DNA of 64,000 nt. Source: Chelatococcus sambhunathii (GTDB taxonomy: Bacteria; Pseudomonadota; Alphaproteobacteria; Rhizobiales; Beijerinckiaceae). Location: contig NZ_LIOL01000003.1 in NCBI RefSeq assembly GCF_001418005.1, forward strand, positions 434,001 to 498,000, given 5' to 3'. Below, one piece after another: positions 9,594 to 17,352 of the stretch (its first letter is position 1; each line of letters starts with the position of its first letter). The notes under the pieces are model-generated. The model was given only the letters and a program-made list of their open reading frames with translations, searched no databases and was not told the origin of the DNA. The translations under genes were made by a program, and so were the position numbers.

Positions 9594-10235
9594 ATGATGA
9601 GCACCGCCAGCGACGCTCGCTTCTGGGACAGGTCTTCCCGCAGATATGCTCGCTCCGCCATCGCGGACCAGCTTGGGTACGAGCGCACTCTCGAACGCAC
9701 GCGCGCCCATCTGCGGCCCACCGATGATGTGCTGGAACTCGGTTGCGGCACGGGAACGACGGCATTGCGACTTGCAAGCGGCGTTCAGAGCTATCTCGCG
9801 ACGGACCTTTCCCGCGGCATGATCGCGATCGCCGAAGACAAGCTGGCGGCAGAGCCGGTCCCGGCACTGTTGTTTCGCACGGCGACGGCCGAGGAACTGA
9901 TCCACGACGAAGGCCGGTTCGACGTCGTCCTCGGTTTTAACTACCTGCACCTGGTGCGTGACGTGCCGGGCACCTTGCGTGGCATTCACACGCTGCTGAA
10001 GCCCGCAGGTCTGTTCATCTCGAAAACCCCTTGCCTCGGAGACATGAACCCGCTCATCCGGCTGCTCCTGCTGCCCGCGATGCGGGCTGTCGGACAAGCG
10101 CCGCATGTCAATTCGTTCGATACATCCGCGTTGGACCAGCTGATCACCGGTGCGGGGTTCGACATTCTTGCCCTGGAGACCCACGCCAGCAGAGGAAGGG
10201 ACCGGCGTCCCTACATCGTGGCCCGCAGGCGATGA
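9594..10235 (+). CDS. Class I SAM-dependent methyltransferase
   Basis: 213-aa methyltransferase. Motif I 'DDVLELGCGTGTTALRLA' binds S-adenosylmethionine; motif II/III 'YLATDLSRGMIAIAEDKL' and 'GRFDVVLGFNYLHLV', then 'LKPAGLFISKTP' follow in the usual order. The UbiE/methyltransf_11-like layout suggests a small-molecule substrate, which cannot be named. ATG at 9594 is preferred; a second ATG follows directly at 9597. The neighbour on the right is convergent (caspase-like gene ends 31 bp away), and the neighbour on the left is divergent, so the gene is probably transcribed alone. Confidence 0.85.
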   Translation: MMSTASDARFWDRSSRRYARSAIADQLGYERTLERTRAHLRPTDDVLELGCGTGTTALRLASGVQSYLATDLSRGMIAIAEDKLAAEPVPALLFRTATAEELIHDEGRFDVVLGFNYLHLVRDVPGTLRGIHTLLKPAGLFISKTPCLGDMNPLIRLLLLPAMRAVGQAPHVNSFDTSALDQLITGAGFDILALETHASRGRDRRPYIVARRR

Positions 10236-10266
10236 TCACTGGACCGGGCGTCGATTCACCACGCAT

Positions 10267-12624
10267 CTATGGTTGCGGGCAGTCCGCGCCTTCTGGGCAG
10301 CCGCGCCGGCCAGGTCCGCGCGGGCCGCGCTCCGCCGCTGGACCGGACGGCTGCTGACGGGGGGCCTGCATGCGCGGCTGTTCGGGCGCGGGCCGTTCTG
10401 GACGCGGCATGGCGGCGGGGGCGCGGGGCTGTTCTGCGCGACCCGGCCGTGCGTCAGGCATGACCGGTGCGCGCCAATCGAAACCGGATGGACGTTGCGG
10501 CTGCACCGGCCCTGATCGTTCTTGTCGGGGCGGCGCCTCGCGAACGGACGGCTGCGGCATGCGTACCGGGGGAGCGGTCTCTGAAGGCGCGGGCTCGCGT
10601 CGGGGACGGGTGCCGGCGGGCGCCTGCCTCGCCGGTTGCCGCGGCTGAATTTCGCTCGGCGCCGTCTGCCGACCGGGAGCGCCCGCAGCGGGCGGGCGCT
10701 CAGGCGGGGCGGCGTCTCGCCCCGGCCTCGACGACCTTTCCGGCGTGCTGCGCTGCGCTGGGGCCTGGCGCTCGGCGGGCCGAGTTCTCCTTTGCGGCCG
10801 AGCCTCGTCGCTGGGCTCCGTCCGCTGGCCGCGAAGCTCGTCGGGCACGGGTACCGGCGCGGGTGGCGCCGCGCCCTCGCCCGGCACCGGCAGTTCGCCC
10901 GGCGCGCGGCGCTGCCGCGGCGCTTCGCGATCTGCCGGTCGAGGCGTTCGCTCTCGCCGTGGCCGGACCTGATCGGCAGGAGCCCTTTCCGGGTCGCGCA
11001 GGTGGCCCGGCGCGGATGCGGGCGGCGCCGCGTCCCGGTCCGGTACAGGCGGTTCACCCGGAGCGCGGCGCTGGCGGGGCGCCTCGCCTCGCTGGGCGGG
11101 CGCGGGTGAGCCGGGCCGGGCATCATCGGCCGGCTGCGGCGCCCGGTCGCCCTGTGGGGCCGTGCGCTGCGGGGCAGGCGGGGTCGGGGGCGGTGGCTGA
11201 TCGGTGTCCGGGCGCGCGCCTTCGGGCGCCGCCGGCGCAGGCGCGGTTCGCGGCACCTGAACGTCGATGACCCGTTGCGGATCCAGTGCCGGACGGAAAA
11301 CGCCTTCCGGCCGCCGCCGCGCTGCGCTCGGCAGGGGTACTTCGGTGGGGATCGGCAGGAAGCCGGCTGTCGGCGGAGGCGGCGGCGGCAGGCGCTCGAA
11401 TTCGGTCGGCCGCGGCGGCAGGATGGCGACGGGGAGCGGTGGCGGTGGCGGCAGGTCGCGGATCTCGTAGATCTCGGCATAATCCTCGAACTCGTCCGGC
11501 AGCCGTGGCGGCAGGTCGTCATATTCGATGATGTCGAACCGGCGCGGCGGCTCGAGCGCGACCGACAGCCTCGAAAGGCGGCGGCGGCTGTCCACGGCAT
11601 GCGGCCCGCGCGGATAGCGGTGCAGGTAGGTCCAGTATGCTTCCGGCGAATCCGTGAGGAGGGTGCGGCGCCAGATCAGCGCTTCGCGCCGCTCGGCAAG
11701 GATGACACGCACGCGCCGGGCCATCGGATCCCGCGGATAGATACGCAGGAACTCCTGGTAGACCGGAATGGTGTCCTCCTCGATGGCATAGACATAGGCT
11801 TCCGGAGCCGGAAGCCGCGCGATCGAACGGCGCGGCGGCGGGCCGGCCACCGGCGCCGATCCCGGCTCGGGCTCAAAGAAGAAGAAATCGGCATCGCCGA
11901 TATTGACGCTGTCCCAGGGCGTCTGCCGGCCGCCCGTCTCCTCGTGCACGCGCAGCCGCACCCGCCCGAAGAGCACATCGATCGGCAGGCCGGGCTGCTG
12001 CATCATTTCGGCGAGCGCCGTGGCATAGGGGCCGTAGGGGCCCTGCCCTTCCGGCGCGACCGAGTTGGGCGCCGCGGAGTAGGCAATGGCGAACCCCTGC
12101 GGGGGGTCGATGATGGCGAGACCTGGCGCGATCGGCTGCCCGCCAAGCTCCGGATGGGGGCGGGCGGCGTCGAGGATCACGATGCGTACGCCGGCCGAGG
12201 CGCCCGCCAGCGAGCGAAGCAGATCCGAGATCCTGAAGCCCTCGAGCGGAACATCGCTGTCGTTGCTCAGCCGCGCATCGACGGGCAGGAAATAGTTCTC
12301 TCCCTCAAGCTGCAGCGCCTGTCCCGCCAAATAAACGACGATAGCCGCATCCCGGCCCGCTCCCTGGACCTTGTCCAGGAACGCCCGCATGGCATGGCGC
12401 AGGTCGTCGCCCTTCAGGTCAGCGCCCCCCGACACGTCGAAGCCGGCGGTTCGCAAGGTCTGGGCCACGAGGCCGGCGTCATTGAGGGTGGTCGGCAGGC
12501 GGCCGCTCGGATAATCGGCCTGGCCGATGACGAGCGCAAACCGTTCCTGCTGGGCGAAGGCGGTTCCGGCGCCCACGGTCAGAGCGAAGGCCATGATGAT
12601 CAGAAATAGGGTCCGGCGAAGCAT
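10267..12624 (-). CDS. Secreted caspase-fold protein (inactive dyad) with proline/arginine-rich tail
   Basis: 785-aa protein with a signal peptide (MLRRTLFLIIMAFALTVGAG, cleavage likely after TAFA). Residues about 25-245 have the peptidase C14 (caspase) fold: 'RFALVIGQADYPSGRLPTTL', 'AAIVVYLAGQALQLEGENYF', 'VRIVILDAARPHPE', 'AYSAAPNSVAPEG'. In active members the dyad is YxGHG...DACR; here Gln102 takes the His place and Ala154 the Cys place, so proteolysis is unlikely. Residues about 300-380 look like a short helical repeat or SPOR-like spacer region. From about 430 the protein is low-complexity Pro/Arg/Ala with near-repeats of 'RQRRAPGE-P-PVP', ending CPEGADCPQP. Likely periplasmic. A Fur-like box lies 75 bp upstream. 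Function unknown. Confidence 0.8.
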   Translation of the reverse strand: MLRRTLFLIIMAFALTVGAGTAFAQQERFALVIGQADYPSGRLPTTLNDAGLVAQTLRTAGFDVSGGADLKGDDLRHAMRAFLDKVQGAGRDAAIVVYLAGQALQLEGENYFLPVDARLSNDSDVPLEGFRISDLLRSLAGASAGVRIVILDAARPHPELGGQPIAPGLAIIDPPQGFAIAYSAAPNSVAPEGQGPYGPYATALAEMMQQPGLPIDVLFGRVRLRVHEETGGRQTPWDSVNIGDADFFFFEPEPGSAPVAGPPPRRSIARLPAPEAYVYAIEEDTIPVYQEFLRIYPRDPMARRVRVILAERREALIWRRTLLTDSPEAYWTYLHRYPRGPHAVDSRRRLSRLSVALEPPRRFDIIEYDDLPPRLPDEFEDYAEIYEIRDLPPPPPLPVAILPPRPTEFERLPPPPPPTAGFLPIPTEVPLPSAARRRPEGVFRPALDPQRVIDVQVPRTAPAPAAPEGARPDTDQPPPPTPPAPQRTAPQGDRAPQPADDARPGSPAPAQRGEAPRQRRAPGEPPVPDRDAAPPASAPGHLRDPERAPADQVRPRRERTPRPADREAPRQRRAPGELPVPGEGAAPPAPVPVPDELRGQRTEPSDEARPQRRTRPAERQAPAQRSTPERSSRPGRDAAPPERPPAAGAPGRQTAPSEIQPRQPARQAPAGTRPRREPAPSETAPPVRMPQPSVREAPPRQERSGPVQPQRPSGFDWRAPVMPDARPGRAEQPRAPAAMPRPERPAPEQPRMQAPRQQPSGPAAERGPRGPGRRGCPEGADCPQP

Positions 12625-13132
12625 ATCGCGTTTTCCTTTGCCGCAGCCAGCCCCGGGTTTCCTGTCGCGATGCAATAATGATTAGACTGAAATGAGCTAT
12701 TGATAATCGTTCTCATTCCAAAAGAACCATGCTCAAGTAAATAGGTCATTGTTGATTATTTTATGCTTGTCACCATGTGTTTGCTATGGCCGCTCGGCCC
12801 TTTCTTTGTAAGTCTGGTCCAGTGCTGTCGGGTCGCTTTGCGTCCCTTCGGCACGAGGGAAACGCCCGGCCGGACATTTCGTTCCAGTGCGGAGGACGTC
12901 CAAAGGCTGCGCGAGGTGCCGGTCGCGGATGGCACGGCACCTCATCAGACGCAGCAGCCCGCAAAAGCGTGAGCCGGGCATTTCGGGTCGGTCCGGGGCG
13001 GCGACGCCTGGTGTCGCGGAATGGCTCCGGCGGCATCCTGATGCGCGTCACGGGCGATGACGCTGACGTGTTCCATCGGAAAAGTCCCGATCAGCCGATC
13101 CTCGCGGGTCCCATAGCCATGGATGACGGGCG
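12625..13132. other. 508-bp intergenic region with an AT-rich promoter part and no convincing gene
   Basis: The first 150 bp are strongly AT-rich against the surroundings and hold the Fur-like box described separately. From 12770 to 13132 there are overlapping open frames on both strands (for example 12777-13220 plus and 12770-13051 minus) with no recognisable product. This part could be decayed coding DNA or a transcribed non-coding region. I see no terminator with a T-tract for the upstream quiC gene, which ends at 13133. Confidence 0.45.
12699..12717. promoter_or_regulatory. Fur-box-like operator upstream of the caspase-fold gene
   Basis: On the minus strand the 19 bases read AATGAGAACGATTATCAAT. 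Against the classical Fur consensus AATGATAATNATTATCATT this matches 15 of 18 defined positions, including the ATTATCA half. It lies in the AT-rich leader about 75 bp before the caspase-fold start. A second, weaker A/T-rich motif (TAATGATTAG) lies at about 12677. Fur-type repression by iron is inferred. Confidence 0.6.
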
Positions 13133-15034
13133 TCAGCTTCGGGGCAGCCCCGGCGGCCGCAGCTGCCGCTTCTGCGCTGCTATGCGGAAGGGTGCATTGG
13201 CGGCGCCGTATCCACGATAGCCGCCGCGGCGCTCGACGATCTCGAAAAAGAAGCCCTCGCTGTAGTTGGTGCTGTAGACCTGGAAATATTCACCGCCGTC
13301 GTCGCGGTCGTAGAGAATGTTGTGGGTGCGCAGCTGGTCGAGCAGCTCCGGCTGGATGCCGAAGCGGGCCGCGAGATCGTCGTAGTAGTTGGGCGAGATT
13401 TCCAGTGCCCGAAAGCCACGTTCTGCCATGGCCGCCGCACTCGCGAAGATGTCATCCGTGCGGAAGGCGAGGTGCTGCACCGACGAGCCGAAGCTTTCGG
13501 CGATGAAATGCCCGGCGAGGGTCTTGTGGTTCTCGGCGCCGTTGAGCGTCAGCCGGACGGCCCCGTCGGTGCTCGCGACCACTTGGCTGCGCACAAGTCC
13601 ACCGGGATCGACCACGTCCACCATCGGCGATTTCTCCATGCGGAAGATCGCCGTGTAGAACAGGATCCAGGTCAGCATCTCCTCGTAGTTCATCGTCTGG
13701 GCGACATGATCGATCCCGACGAGTCCCACCGCCTGCCCCGTCTGTGGGGCCTGCGGCAGAGGTTCGAACTCAATGTCCCAGACGTGATTGGTGCGGTCGT
13801 CGATGAAATAGATAACGCCGCCGCCGACTCCCCGGATGGCCGGGATCGCCAGTTCTCCGGGCCCGTGCTTCTGCTCGAAGGGTTCGGCGCCGAGCGCGCG
13901 GGCGCGGGCCACCGTGGCGTCGGCGTCCCCGACCTTGATGCCGAAGGCATAGGCGTTGGTGCCGTGCACCAGATAGGACGAGTGGGCAAAGCCCTCGTGT
14001 TCGGTATTAATGACGATGTTGATGCCATCGTCGGCTGTGCCCTGCCGCCACAGCACGACCTCCTTGTTGCGGTGCCTGGCGTGCGGGGCAAAACCCATCG
14101 TCATGAGCAGAGAGCCGAGGGCGCCCGCTTCCTCTTCGTTCGCCGCGAATTCGACGAAGGCGACGCCTTCCACCCGCACCGGCTCCGGCATCGCCGGCAC
14201 GTCGATCGCGATGGCCGGCTCGGACCGGCGGACCTGGTCCATGAGGTTGACGAGCGAGCGCCGGCCGTCGACCGCGATCGACCGGGGCGAGCCGCCGCGG
14301 AACTGGTCGTTGAAGATCTCCAGTGAGAGCGGCCCGACATAGCCCGTCGCCGCCACCGCGCGCATGAAATCGACGACCGGGAGGTCGCCCTGGCCGGGCA
14401 TGTTGCGGTAGTGCCGGCTCCAGGAGAGCAGGTCCATCGTCATCTTCGGCGCGTCGGCGAGCTGCACGATGAAGATGCGGTCGCCGGGAATGGCGCGGAT
14501 GGTGTCGACGTCGATGCCGCGGGCCAGCGTGTGGAAGGAATCGAGGATGAGGCCGATCGCCGGGTGGTCCGCGCGGCGCACGATCTCCCACGCATCGCGG
14601 TGGTCGCCGATGTGGCGGCCCCAGGCGAGCGCCTCGTAGCCGACGCGCAGGCCGCGCTTGCCCGCCCGCTCGCCGAGCTCGCGGAAGTCGGCGGCGGCCC
14701 GGTCGATGCCGCCGAGCGCTGCCGGCGAGACATTGGAGCAGACCAGCATCAGGTCCGTGCCGAGCTCCTGCATGAGGTCGAACTTGCGCTCGGCCCGGTC
14801 GAACGCGCGGCTGCGCTGCGGCTCGGGCAGGCCCTCGAAGTCGCGGAAGGGCTGGAAGAGCGTGATCGCGAGACCGTGGTCGCGCACCATGCGGCCGACC
14901 TCCGCCGGCGTCCCGTCGAAGGCGAGAAAGTCCTGCTCGAAGATCTCGACCCCGTCGAACCCGGCCGCGGCGATTGCTGCCAGCTTCTCCCGCAGGTCGC
15001 CGCTGATCGAGACCGTGGCGATGGATGTCTTCAT
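13133..15034 (-). CDS. quiC: 3-dehydroshikimate dehydratase fused to HPPD-like domain
   Basis: Converts 3-dehydroshikimate to protocatechuate, linking quinate/shikimate use to aromatic ring cleavage. The 633-aa protein has two parts. Residues 1-285 are a xylose-isomerase-like TIM barrel with metal ligands in 'GYEALAWGRH' (Glu134), 'LILDSFHTL' (Asp165, His168), 'IVQLADAPK' and 'LSLEIFND' (Glu239). Residues 290-610 resemble 4-hydroxyphenylpyruvate dioxygenase and keep the 2-His-1-Glu iron ligands (His443 in 'GIDHVAQ', His521 in 'SVQHLAF', Glu598 in 'FFEIVER'). The same fusion is known as QuiC1 in Pseudomonas. The start ATG at 15034 overlaps the aroQ stop by four bases. Last gene of the quinate operon. 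Confidence 0.92.
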   Translation of the reverse strand: MKTSIATVSISGDLREKLAAIAAAGFDGVEIFEQDFLAFDGTPAEVGRMVRDHGLAITLFQPFRDFEGLPEPQRSRAFDRAERKFDLMQELGTDLMLVCSNVSPAALGGIDRAAADFRELGERAGKRGLRVGYEALAWGRHIGDHRDAWEIVRRADHPAIGLILDSFHTLARGIDVDTIRAIPGDRIFIVQLADAPKMTMDLLSWSRHYRNMPGQGDLPVVDFMRAVAATGYVGPLSLEIFNDQFRGGSPRSIAVDGRRSLVNLMDQVRRSEPAIAIDVPAMPEPVRVEGVAFVEFAANEEEAGALGSLLMTMGFAPHARHRNKEVVLWRQGTADDGINIVINTEHEGFAHSSYLVHGTNAYAFGIKVGDADATVARARALGAEPFEQKHGPGELAIPAIRGVGGGVIYFIDDRTNHVWDIEFEPLPQAPQTGQAVGLVGIDHVAQTMNYEEMLTWILFYTAIFRMEKSPMVDVVDPGGLVRSQVVASTDGAVRLTLNGAENHKTLAGHFIAESFGSSVQHLAFRTDDIFASAAAMAERGFRALEISPNYYDDLAARFGIQPELLDQLRTHNILYDRDDGGEYFQVYSTNYSEGFFFEIVERRGGYRGYGAANAPFRIAAQKRQLRPPGLPRS

Positions 15035-15477
15035 GGCGATCCTCCATCGATCATCTCGATCAGGGCACGGATGCCGTGGACGTAGCCGCGCGGCCCGAGC
15101 CCGGCGATGACAGCCGTGGCGGCCCTGGACACAAGCGAGTGGTGATAGATCTCCTCGCGCCGATGGATGTTCGAGATGTGGATTTCGACGATCGGCCCGG
15201 GGAACATCTTCAGGGCGTCGAGCAGCGGGATGGAGCGGAAGCTCAGCCCCGCCGGATTGATGAGGATGCCCGCTCCCCCGTCGATCGCCTCGTGCACCCA
15301 GTCGACGAGCTGGTACTCGGCATTCGTCTGGTGGAAGCGCACGGGCGTGTCGCCGGCCGCCTGCCGGCACATGGCCTCGATCTCGGCCAGTGTCGTCGTG
15401 CCGTAGACGTGCGGCTCGCGCGTGCCAAGCCGGTTGAGGTTGGGCCCGTTGAGAACGAAGATCGGCTTCACGGTCAT
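15031..15477 (-). CDS. aroQ: Type II 3-dehydroquinate dehydratase
   Basis: Interconverts 3-dehydroquinate and 3-dehydroshikimate. 148 aa, the normal size of the dodecameric type II enzyme. Conserved blocks: 'FVLNGPNLNRLGTREPHVYG' (active-site Asn and Arg, lid Tyr), 'FHQTNAEYQLVDWVHEA', 'ILINPAGLSFRSIPL', 'IVEIHISNIHRREEIYHHS' (catalytic His region) and 'GYVHGIRALI'. The position between a TRAP permease and quiC, with ATGA overlaps on both sides (15474-15477 and 15031-15034), says this copy is catabolic: it prepares 3-dehydroshikimate for QuiC rather than feeding aromatic amino-acid synthesis. An ATG upstream in frame (15507) falls inside dctM and is not used. Confidence 0.95.
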   Translation of the reverse strand: MTVKPIFVLNGPNLNRLGTREPHVYGTTTLAEIEAMCRQAAGDTPVRFHQTNAEYQLVDWVHEAIDGGAGILINPAGLSFRSIPLLDALKMFPGPIVEIHISNIHRREEIYHHSLVSRAATAVIAGLGPRGYVHGIRALIEMIDGGSP

Positions 15478-16775
15478 CCCCCGTATCCGAGCAGGCGCGG
15501 CAGCCACAGGACGGTGCCTGGCACCAGCGTGACGATGGCGAGCGCGCCGAGCATGGCGAACAGGAAAGGCAGGACGTTGAGGACGATATCGCGCAGCGGC
15601 ACCTCAGCGATGCGGGTCATGATGAAGAGCAGCAGCCCGTAGGGCGGCGTGATCAGCCCGAGCATGATGTTGAGGACGACCACCACGCCGAAATGCACCA
15701 TGTCGATGCCGAGGGCCCGCGCCGCGGGGATCAGCACCGGCACGATGACGAGCAGTATCGTGGTGCCCTCGAGCACGCAGCCCAGGAGAAGAAGCAGCAC
15801 GTTGACGAGGAGGAGGAACTGCGTCGGCGTGAGATTCCAGCCGAGCAGCAGGGCAGACAGCGATTGCGGAATGTTCTCGACGGTGACGACGTAGTTGAAC
15901 ACCATCGCGCCGGCCAGCAGCATGCCGATCGAGGCGGTGGTGCGCCCGCTGCTGAGGAGCGCGCGATAGAGCTGCCCGGGCGTGACGCTCTGGTAGATCG
16001 CGACGGAGATGAGGAGCGCATAGCCTGCCGCCACGGCCGCCGCCTCTGTCGGCGTCATCACGCCGCCCCGGATGCCGACGAGCAGAACCACCGGCAGCAT
16101 GAGTGCCGGCAGGGCCCGCAGCGTGAGGCCGGGCAACCGGTGTAGCGGAACAGGCTTCTCGACGGGGAAGTTCTTGCGGCGTGCGTCGATGGCCACGATA
16201 GTCATCTGCGCGAGCGCCAGCATGATCCCGGGCGTGATGCCTGCGAGGAACAGGAAGCCGACCGAGGCGTCCGAGACGAGCGCATAGATGACGAGCGGAA
16301 TGGAGGGCGGGATGATCGGCGCGATCACGGCCGTGGCCGCCGTCAGCGCCGCGGCATAGCTCGCAGGATACCTGCCGTCCTTCGTCATGAGCTGCTGCAT
16401 CATCTTGCCCGTGCCGGCCGCATCGGCGATCGCCGAGCCGGACATGCCCGCGAAGATGAGGGACTGCAGCACGTTGACCTGTGCGAGGCCGCCGCGGAAG
16501 CGGCCGACGACGGCATTGCAGAAATGGAGCAGCCGCTGCGTCATCGTCCCCGCGTTCATGATCTCGGCGGCGAGGATGAACATGGGCACGGCGAGCAGGA
16601 GGTATCCGGTATAGAGGCCGTTGAGGATCTGCTCTGCCGCGGTGCCCATGTCGAGTCCGGCGAGCCACAGATAGAGGATCGAGGATGCGATCATCGCGTG
16701 GCCGATCGGCAGGCCGATGAGTGCCAGCGCGCAGATGGAGACCAGCGCCAGCCAGAACGGGTCGATGACGATCAT
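15474..16775 (-). CDS. dctM: TRAP transporter large permease (DctM), quinate/shikimate operon
   Basis: Membrane subunit that carries solute with Na+ or H+ through the inner membrane. 433 aa with about 12 hydrophobic segments. DctM signatures: 'GLPIGHAMIASSILYLW', 'AVPMFILAAEIMNAGTMTQR', 'IFAGMSGSAIADAAGTGKMM', 'PIIPPSIPLVIYALVSDASV', 'EGTTILLVIVPVLIPAARAL' and 'LNIMLGLITPPYGLLLF'. Start ATG at 16775 overlaps the dctQ stop by four bases. Because the operon also encodes AroE, AroQ and QuiC, the substrate is likely quinate, shikimate or a dehydro form; the sequence alone does not prove this. Confidence 0.93.
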   Translation of the reverse strand: MIVIDPFWLALVSICALALIGLPIGHAMIASSILYLWLAGLDMGTAAEQILNGLYTGYLLLAVPMFILAAEIMNAGTMTQRLLHFCNAVVGRFRGGLAQVNVLQSLIFAGMSGSAIADAAGTGKMMQQLMTKDGRYPASYAAALTAATAVIAPIIPPSIPLVIYALVSDASVGFLFLAGITPGIMLALAQMTIVAIDARRKNFPVEKPVPLHRLPGLTLRALPALMLPVVLLVGIRGGVMTPTEAAAVAAGYALLISVAIYQSVTPGQLYRALLSSGRTTASIGMLLAGAMVFNYVVTVENIPQSLSALLLGWNLTPTQFLLLVNVLLLLLGCVLEGTTILLVIVPVLIPAARALGIDMVHFGVVVVLNIMLGLITPPYGLLLFIMTRIAEVPLRDIVLNVLPFLFAMLGALAIVTLVPGTVLWLPRLLGYGG

Positions 16776-17290
16776 GTGGTGGGGCTCGCCTTGGCAGGAT
16801 CGGTTTCGTCCGGCTCCCGACCCGTGAGAGCATGCCAGCCGAGCCACAGGTAGCGGGCGAGGACGGCGACGACGAAGATGACATAGATCGAGAACAGCCA
16901 GTCGAAACGGATCTTCAGATAGGCGGTCTTCTGCACCTTCATGAAGGTCACGTAGTCGTAGACGGCGGGAAGCGAGCAGCCGTAGAGCACGAGGAGCGCG
17001 GCCGCCGCGATCACCGTCATCACGCGGCGCACGCGGGGGCGGACCGCGCCGTAGATGAGGTCGAACCGGATCTCCTCCTCCTCGCGCACCACGAAGGCGG
17101 CCCCGAACAGGACGACCCAGATCCAGAGGACCACGGTGAGTTCGTTGCTCCAGCCGGTCGGCCATTGCAGGAGATAGCGAAAGATCACCTGGAGCAGAAA
17201 GGCGGCGAACATCACGCCGATCATGACGACGACGAGGTTCTCGCCGCGTCGATAGAGCCAGCCCGCCAGGAGCCGCGCACCGTGCCGCAT
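16772..17290 (-). CDS. dctQ: TRAP transporter small permease (DctQ), quinate/shikimate operon
   Basis: Four-helix inner-membrane partner of DctM, 172 aa. Helices are visible at about 18-40, 50-72, 90-112 and 130-152. DctQ signatures: 'LQVIFRYLLQWPTGWSNEL', 'VVLWIWVVLFGAAFVVREEE', and 'EIRFDLIYGAVRPRVRRVM'. The C-terminal tail is short and charged. It overlaps dctM by ATGA and is 62 bp downstream of dctP; that gap contains a strong hairpin which may tune the ratio of binding protein to membrane subunits. Confidence 0.92.
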   Translation of the reverse strand: MRHGARLLAGWLYRRGENLVVVMIGVMFAAFLLQVIFRYLLQWPTGWSNELTVVLWIWVVLFGAAFVVREEEEIRFDLIYGAVRPRVRRVMTVIAAAALLVLYGCSLPAVYDYVTFMKVQKTAYLKIRFDWLFSIYVIFVVAVLARYLWLGWHALTGREPDETDPAKASPTT

Positions 17291-17308
17291 CGGCTTGTCT
17301 CCCGTGGA

Positions 17309-17339
17309 CGTACCGCCGGCCCTCGCGGGCGGCGGTACG
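17309..17339. terminator. Hairpin between dctP and dctQ (attenuator candidate)
   Basis: Perfect nine-base arms CGTACCGCC (17309-17317) and GGCGGTACG (17331-17339), with an inner GCCC/GGGC pairing. There is no T-tract. In binding-protein transporter operons such hairpins often lower read-through into the membrane genes or protect the upstream mRNA. Confidence 0.5.
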
Positions 17340-17352
17340 CCGCGTGACGTTC

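Noticed and set aside
12777-13220. 147-aa plus-strand open frame in the gap before quiC
   Set aside because: No ribosome site, no recognisable motif, overlaps the end of quiC; kept only as part of the unassigned region.
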